Virus record (IMG/VR): IMGVR_UViG_3300025896_000160
Location: 1-27,169 of that record
Strand: one strand, 5' to 3'
Origin: a virus
Length of the DNA stretch: 27,169 nucleotides
Part shown: in pieces, positions 14,463 through 21,288 of the stretch
Numbering within the stretch: position 1 is the stretch's first letter
Layout: each line of letters begins with the position of its first letter
Translations under genes and position numbers: made by a program
Notes under the pieces: generated by a model
The model's database searches: none
What the model was told of the DNA's origin: nothing
What the model saw: only the letters and a program-made list of their open reading frames with translations

Positions 14463-14755
14463 TTTAGAATCATTCTTGCCAGCATTAGATCTTCTTCATG
14501 ATCAAATCCAATTGCAATACGATGGATGGTATCATACATTCTTGGATCATACATTTTCTCTGTGTAAATGTTACAAATCTCAATTTTATGTTCTTTTAAT
14601 ATAGCTGCTGCTTCAGCAATCTTGGCACGTATATCATCTTGCAATTGAATATATTCATTGCCAGTAAAGTCTTCCTGTTGCACTACAGTAGCATAAGGTA
14701 GCCAATGGGCATGTTTATCTTTGAGCCATTTGCCAGTGGGATGTGTTATTGTCAT
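14450..14755 (-). CDS. hypothetical protein, 101 aa
   Basis: Starts MTITHPTGKWLKDKHAHWLP four nt after the serine-hydrolase stop. Helical centre (DDIRAKIAEAAAILKEHK) and a C-terminal FDHEEDLMLARMIL. No family recognised. Same operon as the hydrolase and the 84-aa gene. Confidence 0.7.
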   Translation of the reverse strand: MTITHPTGKWLKDKHAHWLPYATVVQQEDFTGNEYIQLQDDIRAKIAEAAAILKEHKIEICNIYTEKMYDPRMYDTIHRIAIGFDHEEDLMLARMILKCNV

Positions 14756-14759
14756 TGAT

Positions 14760-15902
14760 TTACTGACGCTGCCATGTGTTGAATAATTTATAGATCTCGT
14801 GCATGTAATCTTCACGGCTACTTGTAATTACAATAATACGCTCAGATACAGGATCAACTCCAACTCGCTGACCACCAAATCCGGCCCACCAATAACTTGC
14901 AGGGGTTCCCAACTTCTCTGGCATGACCCATGTTTGATATCCATAACCAGCAAATGCTTTGCCTCCAGTTCGTCCATGATTTGATATCTGTGTAGCTGTG
15001 GCTTCTTTCATGAAATTACTAATACATTCATCTTCAGACTTTAGTTGTTTGATTGTGAGCATAGCCAGGCGACCCCAATCTTTGCTGGAGGTACTAAACC
15101 CTGCTTGTGCAACCACCTTACCATCTTTATCCAACATCCAAGCACCTGGACCAGCGGTACCTGCTTTAGACCAAATATGCTTATTGAAACTTTCAATAAA
15201 CCCACCATTGTGTTCAGCAACATTGCTCAGGCTTAAGGTGTCAGTTCCGTTGTATGCAAACCTTGATCCACTTTCAACTTCACGATCTGGATCGTGCTTA
15301 ATTGCATCCAGGCCCGACATGATGCCTGCTCGTTGCAATTGCCAGCCGTCACAATCGCGACCCTCAGAACATGTACCAGGTTGTTTGTAAATTAAATTCC
15401 CTGCAAATAATGGTTCACGAACGCCGCTGCTCATTGTCAGAAGATTCTTTACTGTTGCTTCGCCGTATACAGTACCCTTGAGGTCTTCGGAATATGTTTT
15501 GGCTTGCTTATTAAGATCTGGAATCTTACCTTCACACATCAATGCACCTACTGTGTATGCAGTCAAGCTCTTACTCATGGACCATGAAAAGTTTAATGAT
15601 GTTGGACTTGCAGGCCACTTATATTTTTCAAATACTACCTGCCCTTTTTCTATCATCACAATAGACAAGGACGAATTACGATCAAACATTGATTCTGCTT
15701 GATTTATAATTTTACGATCTTCACTTGTCAATGACTTATTTGGCAGCGGGACAGGATTTTTTGATGGGCTGAGTTTAAAAGTTTTAAACTCAGTGACCAT
15801 TCCTCCAGTTGCCCTTGATTGTGATACTTCTGATGGTCCAGCAAGCAATGCTACTGGAAGCAATGTTATCAGCAGTGCTGATACCATTATACGTTTACGC
15901 AT
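14760..15902 (-). CDS. secreted class C beta-lactamase-fold serine hydrolase
   Basis: A 380-aa enzyme of the penicillin-recognising S12/NylB type. Residues 1-21 are a Sec signal (ALLITLLPVALLAG). The nucleophile motif is S108-M-S-K111 (FSWSMSKSLTAY). Y217-N218 in FAYNGTD occupies the Y-x-N position, and GFGGQ (341-345) replaces the KTG box, as in 6-aminohexanoate-dimer hydrolase-like enzymes. Probably acts in the periplasm on an amide or ester, perhaps in the cell wall or a small host metabolite. Full length; AGGATAATGT before the ATG. A TTGACC/TACACT promoter lies just upstream. Such enzymes are uncommon in phages, so host acquisition is likely. Confidence 0.9.
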   Translation of the reverse strand: MRKRIMVSALLITLLPVALLAGPSEVSQSRATGGMVTEFKTFKLSPSKNPVPLPNKSLTSEDRKIINQAESMFDRNSSLSIVMIEKGQVVFEKYKWPASPTSLNFSWSMSKSLTAYTVGALMCEGKIPDLNKQAKTYSEDLKGTVYGEATVKNLLTMSSGVREPLFAGNLIYKQPGTCSEGRDCDGWQLQRAGIMSGLDAIKHDPDREVESGSRFAYNGTDTLSLSNVAEHNGGFIESFNKHIWSKAGTAGPGAWMLDKDGKVVAQAGFSTSSKDWGRLAMLTIKQLKSEDECISNFMKEATATQISNHGRTGGKAFAGYGYQTWVMPEKLGTPASYWWAGFGGQRVGVDPVSERIIVITSSREDYMHEIYKLFNTWQRQ

Positions 15903-15931
15903 ACATTATCCTGAAGTTTTTAAGTTAATGT

Positions 15932-15960
15932 AGTGTAACATATATTTCGCAAATGGTCAA
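15932..15960 (-). promoter_or_regulatory. candidate promoter for the serine hydrolase operon
   Basis: TTGACC (15955-15960), 17 bp, TACACT (15932-15937). The upstream gene's TGA stop lies within the -35 box. Confidence 0.55.
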
Positions 15961-16178
15961 CCTTTTTTAAAGGTCCTAGCCAAAGAACTAACGGTCATTG
16001 CTTGAAAGATGATCCAAACTCCTTGCCAAATCCAAAAATTAATTGGATCTGCGTCCCAATATGTCAGCACCAACATTTCTGTTCCTACTGCTAGTGCAGT
16101 AAGTCCGGCAAGAAACCCAAATCCCGCAAACATAAACAATCTGCTGACTAACCGTCGTTCTGCTTCAAGATTCCGCAT
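15957..16178 (-). CDS. 73-residue protein with two membrane spans
   Basis: Charged N-terminus MRNLEAERRLVSRLFMFAGF leads into two hydrophobic helices (about 12-33 and 41-62) and a basic C-terminus. The ATG lies 14 nt inside the upstream gene. The stop is embedded in the next -35 box. Confidence 0.7.
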   Translation of the reverse strand: MRNLEAERRLVSRLFMFAGFGFLAGLTALAVGTEMLVLTYWDADPINFWIWQGVWIIFQAMTVSSLARTFKKG

Positions 16179-16404
16179 GAGTGCTTTCTCGATGCTGTAC
16201 AATATAATTTGCTTTTGGAAAGGCCAAACGTAATGCCTTATCCATTTTACGTTCAAGTTCTTCCCTGCGATTTGCAAGGATTTCATTTGCATAGTCTGTA
16301 CATTCTGAGCACGTAAAACTATCACGGATACACGAAGTGCTCTGCCAGCGACCTACCCATTTTCCGTTTACTTTGGTAACACCAACTTTAATGTGAACAA
16401 TCAT
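16165..16404 (-). CDS. hypothetical basic protein with CxxC, 79 aa
   Basis: Beta-rich start (MIVHIKVGVTKVNGKWVGRW), then CIRDSFTCSECTDYA with a CxxC pair that could bind zinc, then a charged helix. AAGGAGAGTAT before the ATG. First gene after the promoter at 16434-16463. Confidence 0.7.
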   Translation of the reverse strand: MIVHIKVGVTKVNGKWVGRWQSTSCIRDSFTCSECTDYANEILANRREELERKMDKALRLAFPKANYIVQHRESTHAES

Positions 16405-16433
16405 ATACTCTCCTTCTTATGTTTACTTACTGT

Positions 16434-16463
16434 ATTATACAGTAATTACTTACCACTTGTCAA
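16434..16463 (-). promoter_or_regulatory. sigma70 promoter with 18-bp spacer, minus strand
   Basis: TTGACA (16458-16463), 18 bp, TATAAT (16434-16439), divergent from the plus-strand DSBH gene at 16479. Confidence 0.85.
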
Positions 16464-16478
16464 TGACTAAATAATTAC

Positions 16479-17135
16479 ATGAACCCATATTTAACCGTTC
16501 CGTTTAAGCTATCAGTTGCATCCTGGGATTGGTTGCAAGACTTCTTAGAACCGATTGCAATTGACTTTCAAATAAATGCTCCTAACATGAGTGCGCTGGT
16601 TCAACTCAAAGATGATACACTTCAACAAAGCGAAGCCTGGTCTGAAATTGTGCAATTTTTAAAGAACTATGGCGATTTTGAGTTGTTGCCACAGTTATTC
16701 ATTTACAAAACTCTTTCTCACGCAAGAACAATTATCCTTGGTAATCCACACATTGATACTGCTGGTAAAGACGGAACTGAATATACTATACCATTTAGAT
16801 TCAACATCCTGACTAAAGGTGACGAGAATACTGAGATGGTCTGGTGGCAACACAATCGAGATAGTTCTGTAGTAACACACGCAACTTTCATGAGGCCAGA
16901 TAAAACAATGGTTGGCCGGCTTCAAGCCAAGGGCGGCAGATTGGCAGATCAATGGAACAACGTAGGTGAACCATTTGCTCGCAGTGTAGCTCTTGCAAAA
17001 AAACAAGAATATGCCAGCTTTGTTAGAACTGATATATTGCATGCACTTAATTGGACAGGAGCAGAGCCACGAATTATATTATCCGTTAGATGCACTAACA
17101 TGTCGTGGGAATCATTTATCGAGAAGTTTAATTAG
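16479..17135 (+). CDS. 2OG-Fe(II) oxygenase-like double-stranded beta-helix protein
   Basis: A 218-aa protein with a full set of DSBH dioxygenase positions: NPHID gives H91-x-D93, FVRTDILHAL gives H188, and EPRIILSVR supplies the 2OG-anchoring arginine (R198, with R204 nearby). The order beta strand, HxD, strand, distal H, R is the prolyl-hydroxylase/AspH pattern. Likely hydroxylates a protein or small molecule using Fe(II), O2 and 2-oxoglutarate. Plus strand against its neighbours; TAAATA five bases before the ATG suggests a late, leaderless message. The end overlaps the D,D-peptidase by 8 nt. The DSBH protein at 10441-11019 is its distant relative. Confidence 0.8.
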   Translation: MNPYLTVPFKLSVASWDWLQDFLEPIAIDFQINAPNMSALVQLKDDTLQQSEAWSEIVQFLKNYGDFELLPQLFIYKTLSHARTIILGNPHIDTAGKDGTEYTIPFRFNILTKGDENTEMVWWQHNRDSSVVTHATFMRPDKTMVGRLQAKGGRLADQWNNVGEPFARSVALAKKQEYASFVRTDILHALNWTGAEPRIILSVRCTNMSWESFIEKFN

Positions 17136-18006
17136 TATCTATTTGTTCAATATTGTCTTGCGCCAATATCCTAATTGAACGAGTTGTGTACTTTTTCAAC
17201 AATGTCGATGTCACTTGATTACGTACCAACTTAGAAGGCGAACCAAGTACTATCAAATCAAACTCTCTACTTTCGTATCTTACTTTCATATTGATGCACC
17301 AGCCAGCTGGATTAGTAAATCCAGTTTTACCAAGACGAAGATCATATGTGCCAGCAAACATCGAAGTATTGCGTATGAATAACTGCTGCAATCTTCCTCG
17401 CTTATTTTGTGCATATTGCGTAGCAGTCTTGCTCATTGCAGTGTCATTGAATAAACTATATTTGACCAATGCATTGTTTAACAAGTGCAAGTCCCATGCA
17501 GTACTTGTATTAAACACACTTAGACCTGACGGATCACCAAATCCAGTATTAAGCATCCCCAAACGTTTTGCACTACGGTTCATCTCACTCATAAATTCAA
17601 CGTAGCCAGTTGGGTGCATATCTGCTAACGTCTTGGCCGCAAGATTATCGCTTGCAATAAGTGCCATATGTAATAGCTCGCCTCTGGTAACTACCATACC
17701 CGGCTTTAATGTGCGGCTACCTTGTACTGCTTGTGGTACTATTGTCACTTTCTCGTCTAAAGCTGCTTTAGACTCTAACACTACATACGCAGTCATCAGC
17801 TTCGAAATGCTGGCAATTGGCATGCGTTCGTGTATATTAAGTGCTTCCTTGATAGTGTTAGTTTTTTGGTCAAAAAGAAGCACCGCTCGTGCTTCTGGAG
17901 CAGGCGGTGCATTATGCTTCATTAATTTAGCAGACACTGGATTGGACAATACCAGTGCAAGCAACAATACAATGGTCCGGCGTGCAGGAATCGAACCCAC
18001 ATTCAT
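17128..18006 (-). CDS. D-alanyl-D-alanine carboxy/endopeptidase (DacA/PBP7 family)
   Basis: Peptidoglycan D,D-peptidase of family S11, 292 aa. S66-x-x-K69 (ASISKLMTAY), S119-D-N121 and K227-T-G229 (LGKTGFTNPAGWC) are all present, so it should be active. The N-terminus (ARRTIVLLLALVLSNPVSA) is a signal peptide. It would trim or cut crosslinks in the periplasmic wall, perhaps to modulate lysis or superinfection. The only in-frame ATG before the signal peptide (18006) lies 34 nt inside the tRNA-Arg gene, so the tRNA supplies the first eleven codons. A non-AUG start (TTG or ATT) just after the tRNA is the alternative. Rare in phages; probably host-derived. Confidence 0.92.
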   Translation of the reverse strand: MNVGSIPARRTIVLLLALVLSNPVSAKLMKHNAPPAPEARAVLLFDQKTNTIKEALNIHERMPIASISKLMTAYVVLESKAALDEKVTIVPQAVQGSRTLKPGMVVTRGELLHMALIASDNLAAKTLADMHPTGYVEFMSEMNRSAKRLGMLNTGFGDPSGLSVFNTSTAWDLHLLNNALVKYSLFNDTAMSKTATQYAQNKRGRLQQLFIRNTSMFAGTYDLRLGKTGFTNPAGWCINMKVRYESREFDLIVLGSPSKLVRNQVTSTLLKKYTTRSIRILAQDNIEQIDTN

Positions 18007-18048
18007 GAGGTAGAAGCTCATTGTATTATCCATTATACTAACGCCAGA
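17973..18048 (-). tRNA. tRNA-Arg(UCU)
   Basis: Acceptor TCTGGCG/CGCCGGA, anticodon loop CTTCTAC, T-loop TTCGATT, encoded CCA. Its 3' 34 nt overlap the start of the D,D-peptidase gene. Confidence 0.9.
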
Positions 18049-18051
18049 AGT

Positions 18052-18273
18052 TTAAATAATTTTGCCAGTGACTTGATAAATTAGTTGATCCAACTCTTGT
18101 TCAAAGTCTTTACCAAGCCTACGCTTTAGCCAGATGCTTGTAATAATCTCAGTTGCAGTGCTATCAGCTACTTCTGCTCCAAGGCCACGACGATCCATTT
18201 CTTCAATCAAATCATCATCATCAAAGTCTTCTAACGAAACATCAACTTCGACTTCTGTATATACGGTTGGCAT
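18052..18273 (-). CDS. conserved acidic phage protein, 73 aa
   Basis: MPTVYTEVEVDVSLEDFDDD then DLIEEMDRRG: an acidic N-terminal half of a kind I have met in T4-like phages, then a helical basic half (IWLKRRLGKDFEQELDQLIY). Unknown function. It lies between two tRNA genes in the same direction, with only 3 nt to tRNA-Arg. Confidence 0.75.
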   Translation of the reverse strand: MPTVYTEVEVDVSLEDFDDDDLIEEMDRRGLGAEVADSTATEIITSIWLKRRLGKDFEQELDQLIYQVTGKII

Positions 18274-18294
18274 GATATTGCTCTATAAAATAAT

Positions 18295-18378
18295 TGGTGC
18301 GGGAGAGGAGACTCGAACTCCTAAGCCTTTCGGCAATGGCTTCTAAGACCATCGTGTATACCATTCCACCACTCCCGC
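18295..18378 (-). tRNA. tRNA-Leu(UAG)
   Basis: Class II tRNA: acceptor GCGGGAG/CTCCCGC, loop CTTAGAA, 13-nt variable arm with GCC-GAAA-GGC, T-loop TTCGAGT, encoded CCA. Confidence 0.92.
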
Positions 18379-18383
18379 TAACT

Positions 18384-18460
18384 TGGTGCCCTGAGCGAGA
18401 CTCGAACTCGCAGCTTACGGCTTCTTAGACCGCTGTGTTTACCAATTTCACCACCAGGGC
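18384..18460 (-). tRNA. tRNA with Leu AAG anticodon and short variable loop
   Basis: Acceptor GCCCTGG/TCAGGGC, Leu-like D-arm (GTGAAATTGGTAAACAC), loop CTAAGAA (anticodon AAG), A73, encoded CCA. The variable region is only 5 nt, whereas bacterial tRNA-Leu has a long arm. Aminoacylation identity is uncertain. Confidence 0.8.
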
Positions 18461-18468
18461 ATTAACTC

Positions 18469-18651
18469 TTATGTACGAACCTGAGGAGCTCCATTTGCTG
18501 GGCGTGGTTCGCGTTTAATAACTACTGCGGCAGCAAGTTCTGCCTGGATCATCATAGCTTTAAACTGGTTGCGCTCTGTTGCATCCACAATTGAACACAT
18601 AAGTCGTTTAGTCTGCTTGCTCAATTTAAATGTCTTACCTGGTTTCATCAT
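18469..18651 (-). CDS. hypothetical basic protein, 60 aa
   Basis: MMKPGKTFKLSKQTKRLMCS then a helical MMIQAELAAAVVIKREPRP tail. A second ATG one codon later is an equal candidate. Between tRNA-Leu and tRNA-Ser in the same direction. Unknown function. Confidence 0.6.
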   Translation of the reverse strand: MMKPGKTFKLSKQTKRLMCSIVDATERNQFKAMMIQAELAAAVVIKREPRPANGAPQVRT

Positions 18652-18679
18652 TCTATATCTTTCAGTTGGTTTAAAATCT

Positions 18680-18767
18680 TGGCGGAATGACTCGGACTCG
18701 AACCGAGAAGCCGTTTAAACGACCGACGGCTTAGCAAGCCGCTCCAATACCATTATGGGATCATTCC
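18680..18767 (-). tRNA. tRNA-Ser(GCU), copy 1
   Basis: Class II: acceptor GGAATGA/TCATTCC, loop TTGCTAA, long variable arm, G73, encoded CCA. Confidence 0.92.
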
Positions 18768-18802
18768 TAAAATCTTCTATAGCAGTTGCTTGCTATGTGT
18801 TA

Positions 18803-18831
18803 ATTATATACTATATATCATCTGTTGTCAA
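18803..18831 (-). promoter_or_regulatory. consensus sigma70 promoter for the left tRNA group
   Basis: TTGACA (18826-18831), 17 bp, TATAAT (18803-18808), reading into tRNA-Ser, tRNA-Leu, tRNA-Arg and the interspersed genes. Confidence 0.9.
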
Positions 18832-18956
18832 TGACTTTTTGCAAATATTTAAAATTTATATTGGGTCAGACTAACGTACAATTATGCAATTTGTACTACA
18901 GCAATTCATTAATTCTGTTTTAAGTACTATTGTCAACTAACAAAGGAGAAGACAAC

Positions 18957-19292
18957 ATGTCATATTACAGAACTCGACAAGGAACTACCAGTAACGTACC
19001 TAAACAGATCGAACCAGTTGCAATCGAAAATGAAATCGAAACCGACGACGACTCTACTGAAAGTACCCAACCAACGGTGTCATTTAACATTCCTACACTT
19101 ATTCGTATATTAGAACTAATCCGCGAAGATGTGGTGTCTGACGAAATTTTGCACTTTGTAGTTGAAAAGATTGTTGAAGTTGGCGCCGATGATGATGCAA
19201 TCGACATGGACGACTACGAAGAAATTGCTTCAGTAGTACCTGCTAGAATAATGATTGCGCAGCGCCGTAGCCGCGACGGTCGACGAATTTAA
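18957..19292 (+). CDS. hypothetical acidic protein, 111 aa
   Basis: Plus-strand gene with an excellent ribosome binding site (AAAGGAGAAGACAAC). N-terminus MSYYRTRQGTTSNVPKQIEP is basic/polar, then an acidic linker (IETDDDSTES) and a helical domain (IPTLIRILELIREDVVSDEI). The acidic end precedes a basic tail RRSRDGRRI. No family recognised. tRNA-Glu follows 8 nt after its stop and is probably co-transcribed. Confidence 0.8.
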   Translation: MSYYRTRQGTTSNVPKQIEPVAIENEIETDDDSTESTQPTVSFNIPTLIRILELIREDVVSDEILHFVVEKIVEVGADDDAIDMDDYEEIASVVPARIMIAQRRSRDGRRI

Positions 19293-19300
19293 TAAATCAG

Positions 19301-19377
19301 GTCCCTTTCGTCTAGTGGCCAAGGACGCTGATCTTTTCAGATCAGTAACAGAGGTTCAAATCCTTTAAGGGACGCCA
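19301..19377 (+). tRNA. tRNA-Glu(UUC)-like with 8-nt anticodon loop
   Basis: Aligns with bacterial tRNA-Glu along its whole length (GTCCCTT/AAGGGAC acceptor, GTCTAG...GGAC D-arm, TAAC variable, encoded CCA). The anticodon stem CTGAT/ATCAG closes an 8-nt loop CTTTTCAG, one U more than normal. The only tRNA on the plus strand. Confidence 0.85.
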
Positions 19378-19386
19378 AAATATAGT

Positions 19387-19461
19387 TGGTGGGTCCTGCT
19401 GGAATCGAACCAGCACTGTCGGTTTCGAAGACCGACGTGATATCCATTTCACTAAGGACCC
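19387..19461 (-). tRNA. tRNA-Arg(UCG)
   Basis: Acceptor GGGTCCT/AGGACCC, anticodon stem TCGGT/ACCGA, loop CTTCGAA, T-loop TTCGATT, encoded CCA. Confidence 0.92.
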
Positions 19462-19622
19462 AATAGGTTTTCCAAGAGACCAACTATCTTTCTTAAGGAC
19501 TCGTTGGGTTGTCTCGAACAAGAGAGTTTATACAGACCTTGTACAATTCTACTGGTGTGTCATGCTCAAGAAATAGGGCACTAGAATACAAGGGACTCAT
19601 CTCATCGTCTATCTCAGAAACT
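19462..19622. other. tRNA spacer with imperfect inverted repeats
   Basis: No gene found. Holds CTTGTACAATTCTACTGGTG facing CACTAGAATACAAG, an imperfect stem, and a TTGTTCGAGACAA-like remnant. Possibly decayed tRNA. Confidence 0.4.
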
Positions 19623-19697
19623 TGGTGGTAACGGTGAGAATCGAACTCACTTTTGACACCGTATGAAGGTGGCGCATTGCCTTAATGCTACGTTACC
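19623..19697 (-). tRNA. tRNA-Met(CAU), copy 1
   Basis: Acceptor GGTAACG/CGTTACC, loop TTCATAC, T-loop TTCGATT, encoded CCA. Could be elongator Met or an Ile2 tRNA needing lysidine. Confidence 0.88.
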
Positions 19698-19784
19698 ATA
19701 TGCAAACACACTACCCACCGCAACTGCGATGCCGTTGGCTACGCCCAGAACTTTCGTTCCTTTTTAAATAATGTGTTTGCATAT
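19698..19784 (-). ncRNA. inverted-repeat-closed insert 1
   Basis: A 13-bp perfect stem (19698-19710 with 19772-19784, TGTGTTTGCATAT core) encloses about 60 nt containing a GAAC-GAAA-GTTC hairpin. It abuts the 5' end of tRNA-Met. No T-arm or reading frame seen. Confidence 0.5.
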
Positions 19785-19806
19785 AGTAAGAGCACCCGGT
19801 GCTCTA

Positions 19807-20025
19807 CTAACGTTTTGTTTGTCCAATACGACTTGCTTTGTTCCAATCGTATGCAACGCCATCGGGACACTTACCATCTGCTACAGTGTCAACTCCAAAC
19901 ATACCAACTACTTCAAAATCGTTTCCCTTAATTGTAACGAACAAATTAGTTGCCTTGGCGTACTGCATTGCTAAATCAAGAGAATCAAATTCTACTTCTT
20001 CTTTTTTACTTATTACTTTAAACAT
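19807..20025 (-). CDS. conserved small phage protein (MFKVISK type), 72 aa
   Basis: MFKVISKKEEVEFDSLDLAM then YAKATNLFVTIKGNDFEVVG and MFGVDTVADGKCPDGVAYDW. I have seen this layout in T4-like marine phages as an uncharacterised protein. AAGAAAGAAA before the ATG; a TATAAT-like box lies upstream without a good -35. Confidence 0.75.
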   Translation of the reverse strand: MFKVISKKEEVEFDSLDLAMQYAKATNLFVTIKGNDFEVVGMFGVDTVADGKCPDGVAYDWNKASRIGQTKR

Positions 20026-20110
20026 TTTCTTTCTTAATTATATCTACATACTATATACTCTACATACTAATGTAGAAGCACATTGGTGTTTTTCATTCTT
20101 AAATATTAGT

Positions 20111-20335
20111 ATGAAAAACACTATCCAAATCTTTATCAATCAACGCTTCTGGAAAGAGATTCCAGCTACAGTAGACTCTACTGGTAACTTCGACTATGCA
20201 CCTGCATTAACTCAACTCGAAGCTGCACTAGCCGCTGGTACTTTTACAATCTTTAGTATCAGAAAACCAAATGACTTAACATCAATTGAACTACGGCCAG
20301 TAATGACCATTGAACAGCAACCAATGGGCTTTTAA
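20111..20335 (+). CDS. hypothetical protein, 74 aa
   Basis: MKNTIQIFINQRFWKEIPAT begins a beta-rich protein with FTIFSIRKP and IELRPVMTI strands; the pattern suggests a small single-domain beta-barrel. TAAATA five bases before the ATG matches three other genes in this window and suggests a late, leaderless message. Unknown function. Confidence 0.7.
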   Translation: MKNTIQIFINQRFWKEIPATVDSTGNFDYAPALTQLEAALAAGTFTIFSIRKPNDLTSIELRPVMTIEQQPMGF

Positions 20336-20344
20336 ATTTTAATT

Positions 20345-20421
20345 TGGCAAACTCATTGTAGGCAGGATTCGAACCTGCATTGCCCTTACCGGGATTCCTA
20401 CCATTAGAAGACTACGAGTTC
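20345..20421 (-). ncRNA. tRNA-like RNA with collapsed anticodon arm
   Basis: 77 nt with GCCA end. Acceptor GAACTCG/TGAGTTT continues as GTAG/CTAC past an AA bulge; D-arm-like TTC...GAA; T-arm GCAGG-TTCGAAT-CCTGC. The anticodon position is only CCC-GGTAA-GGG, with no 7-nt loop, so it cannot read codons normally. Confidence 0.55.
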
Positions 20422-20447
20422 CTGAGGGTAATTACTCCCCAGCATGG

Positions 20448-20467
20448 ATGCTATCTGCAGATAGCAT
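20448..20467. repeat. 20-bp perfect palindrome
   Basis: ATGCTATCTGCAGATAGCAT, just outside the insert-2 inverted repeat. Confidence 0.85.
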
Positions 20468-20471
20468 TCAC

Positions 20472-20563
20472 CATATTAAAGCATACTCCACTAGGTAGCA
20501 TTGACAAAATCTAGCTTTACCTCCGTGTCAATTTTATATGGTCGGTGAGTATGTTTTAATATG
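20472..20563 (-). ncRNA. inverted-repeat-closed insert 2
   Basis: A 17-bp stem with one mismatch (20472-20488 with 20547-20563) encloses an inner ATTGACA/TGTCAAT stem. No tRNA arms recognised. Confidence 0.5.
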
Positions 20564-20566
20564 ACA

Positions 20567-20633
20567 TTAACTAGATGGATTCGAACCATCTAACCACCAG
20601 TGCGATACTGGTTGTGACACGCTCACTATACAA
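20567..20633 (-). ncRNA. tRNA-like RNA with 5-nt anticodon loop
   Basis: T-arm GATGG-TTCGAAT-CCATC, D-arm-like GTGA/TCAC, and a 6-bp anticodon stem ACCAGT/ACTGGT closing only ATCGC. Acceptor helix TTGTATA/TAGTTAA has two mismatches. No encoded CCA. Confidence 0.5.
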
Positions 20634-20865
20634 TCAGTTTACTCTGTTACGTACCAGACCAACTGTATAATTTATCACTAGCTTTCCAATCAGCTCTCAG
20701 TTAATACCATATTGAAACACACTGTTACAATTGTAAACCAATCAAGTATCGCATAGCAAGTTGCTAAGTATACCCAATGTGTTTTAATATGGCCCTTGTC
20801 TCTCCAGGGATGTCACGCCTAACGCTGACGTTTACGCAGAGTAATGACCTCTGACCGGAACCTAA
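20634..20865. other. structured spacer including insert 3
   Basis: A 15-bp stem with one mismatch (20707-20721 with 20778-20792, TGTTTTAATATGG core) closes about 55 nt. Beyond it lie small hairpins, among them CAGAG-GTCATTA-CTCTG (5-bp stem, 7-nt loop). No gene found. Confidence 0.45.
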
Positions 20866-20935
20866 ACAGTGAACAGGATTTGCACCTGTGCCCGCAGCCT
20901 ACAACGACTGCACTCTCCTACTAAGCTACCACCAT
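20866..20935 (-). ncRNA. degenerate tRNA-like RNA (Thr UGU-like)
   Basis: Acceptor ATGGTGG/TCACTGT (with GU pairs), D-stem GCTT/GAGT, T-arm ACAGG-TGCAAAT-CCTGT (G at 55). The anticodon arm pairs as GCAGC/GCTGC only if one U bulges, giving loop GTTGTAG (anticodon UGU). No CCA. Confidence 0.5.
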
Positions 20936-21022
20936 ATTAAAACAAACTACCACGCTTCGGGTGCCCACTATGTGTCATGGACAAACGGAAATGCTCCGAT
21001 TCAATTTGTTTTAATATGGTGG
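20929..21022 (-). ncRNA. inverted-repeat-closed insert 4
   Basis: An 18-bp perfect stem (20929-20946 with 21005-21022) runs from the CCA end of tRNA-Lys(UUU) to the 5' end of the next tRNA-like RNA and encloses about 58 nt with a CGGA-GCATT-TCCG hairpin. Confidence 0.55.
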
Positions 21023-21092
21023 ATCCACTCGGATTCGAACCGAGAATTTACAGGGTAAAAGCCTGATGTTATAGCCGTTTAACTATGAATCC
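21017..21092 (-). tRNA. tRNA-Lys(UUU)
   Basis: Acceptor GGATTCA/TGGATCC, D-stem GTTA/TAAC, loop CTTTTAC, T-loop TTCGAAT, encoded CCA that is part of the insert-4 stem. Confidence 0.9.
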
Positions 21093-21098
21093 CATATA

Positions 21099-21173
21099 TG
21101 GTCCATGCTCCGAGAATCGAACTCGGTTAATCCGGTTAAGAGCCGGGTACTTCGCCACTAAAGTTTAGCATGG
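21099..21173 (-). tRNA. tRNA-Lys(CUU)
   Basis: Acceptor CCATGCT/AGCATGG, loop CTCTTAA, T-loop TTCGATT, encoded CCA. Confidence 0.9.
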
Positions 21174-21288
21174 TTGTTACGTATTAAATTTCTTTTACGT
21201 GCCAACGTGGACCATACATGGGATCTACGTTGACACTATAGTTTAGCTGAGCTTCGCTTCATATAGTACCTCTTTTGTTTAAGTATTA

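Noticed and set aside
14799-15702. Several plus-strand frames of 60-130 codons
   Set aside because: All are antisense to the serine hydrolase, which has catalytic motifs and a signal peptide.
20042-20073. Near-tandem AGTATGTAGA repeats upstream of the 72-aa gene
   Set aside because: Only two copies in an AT-rich leader; could be an operator but too short to claim.
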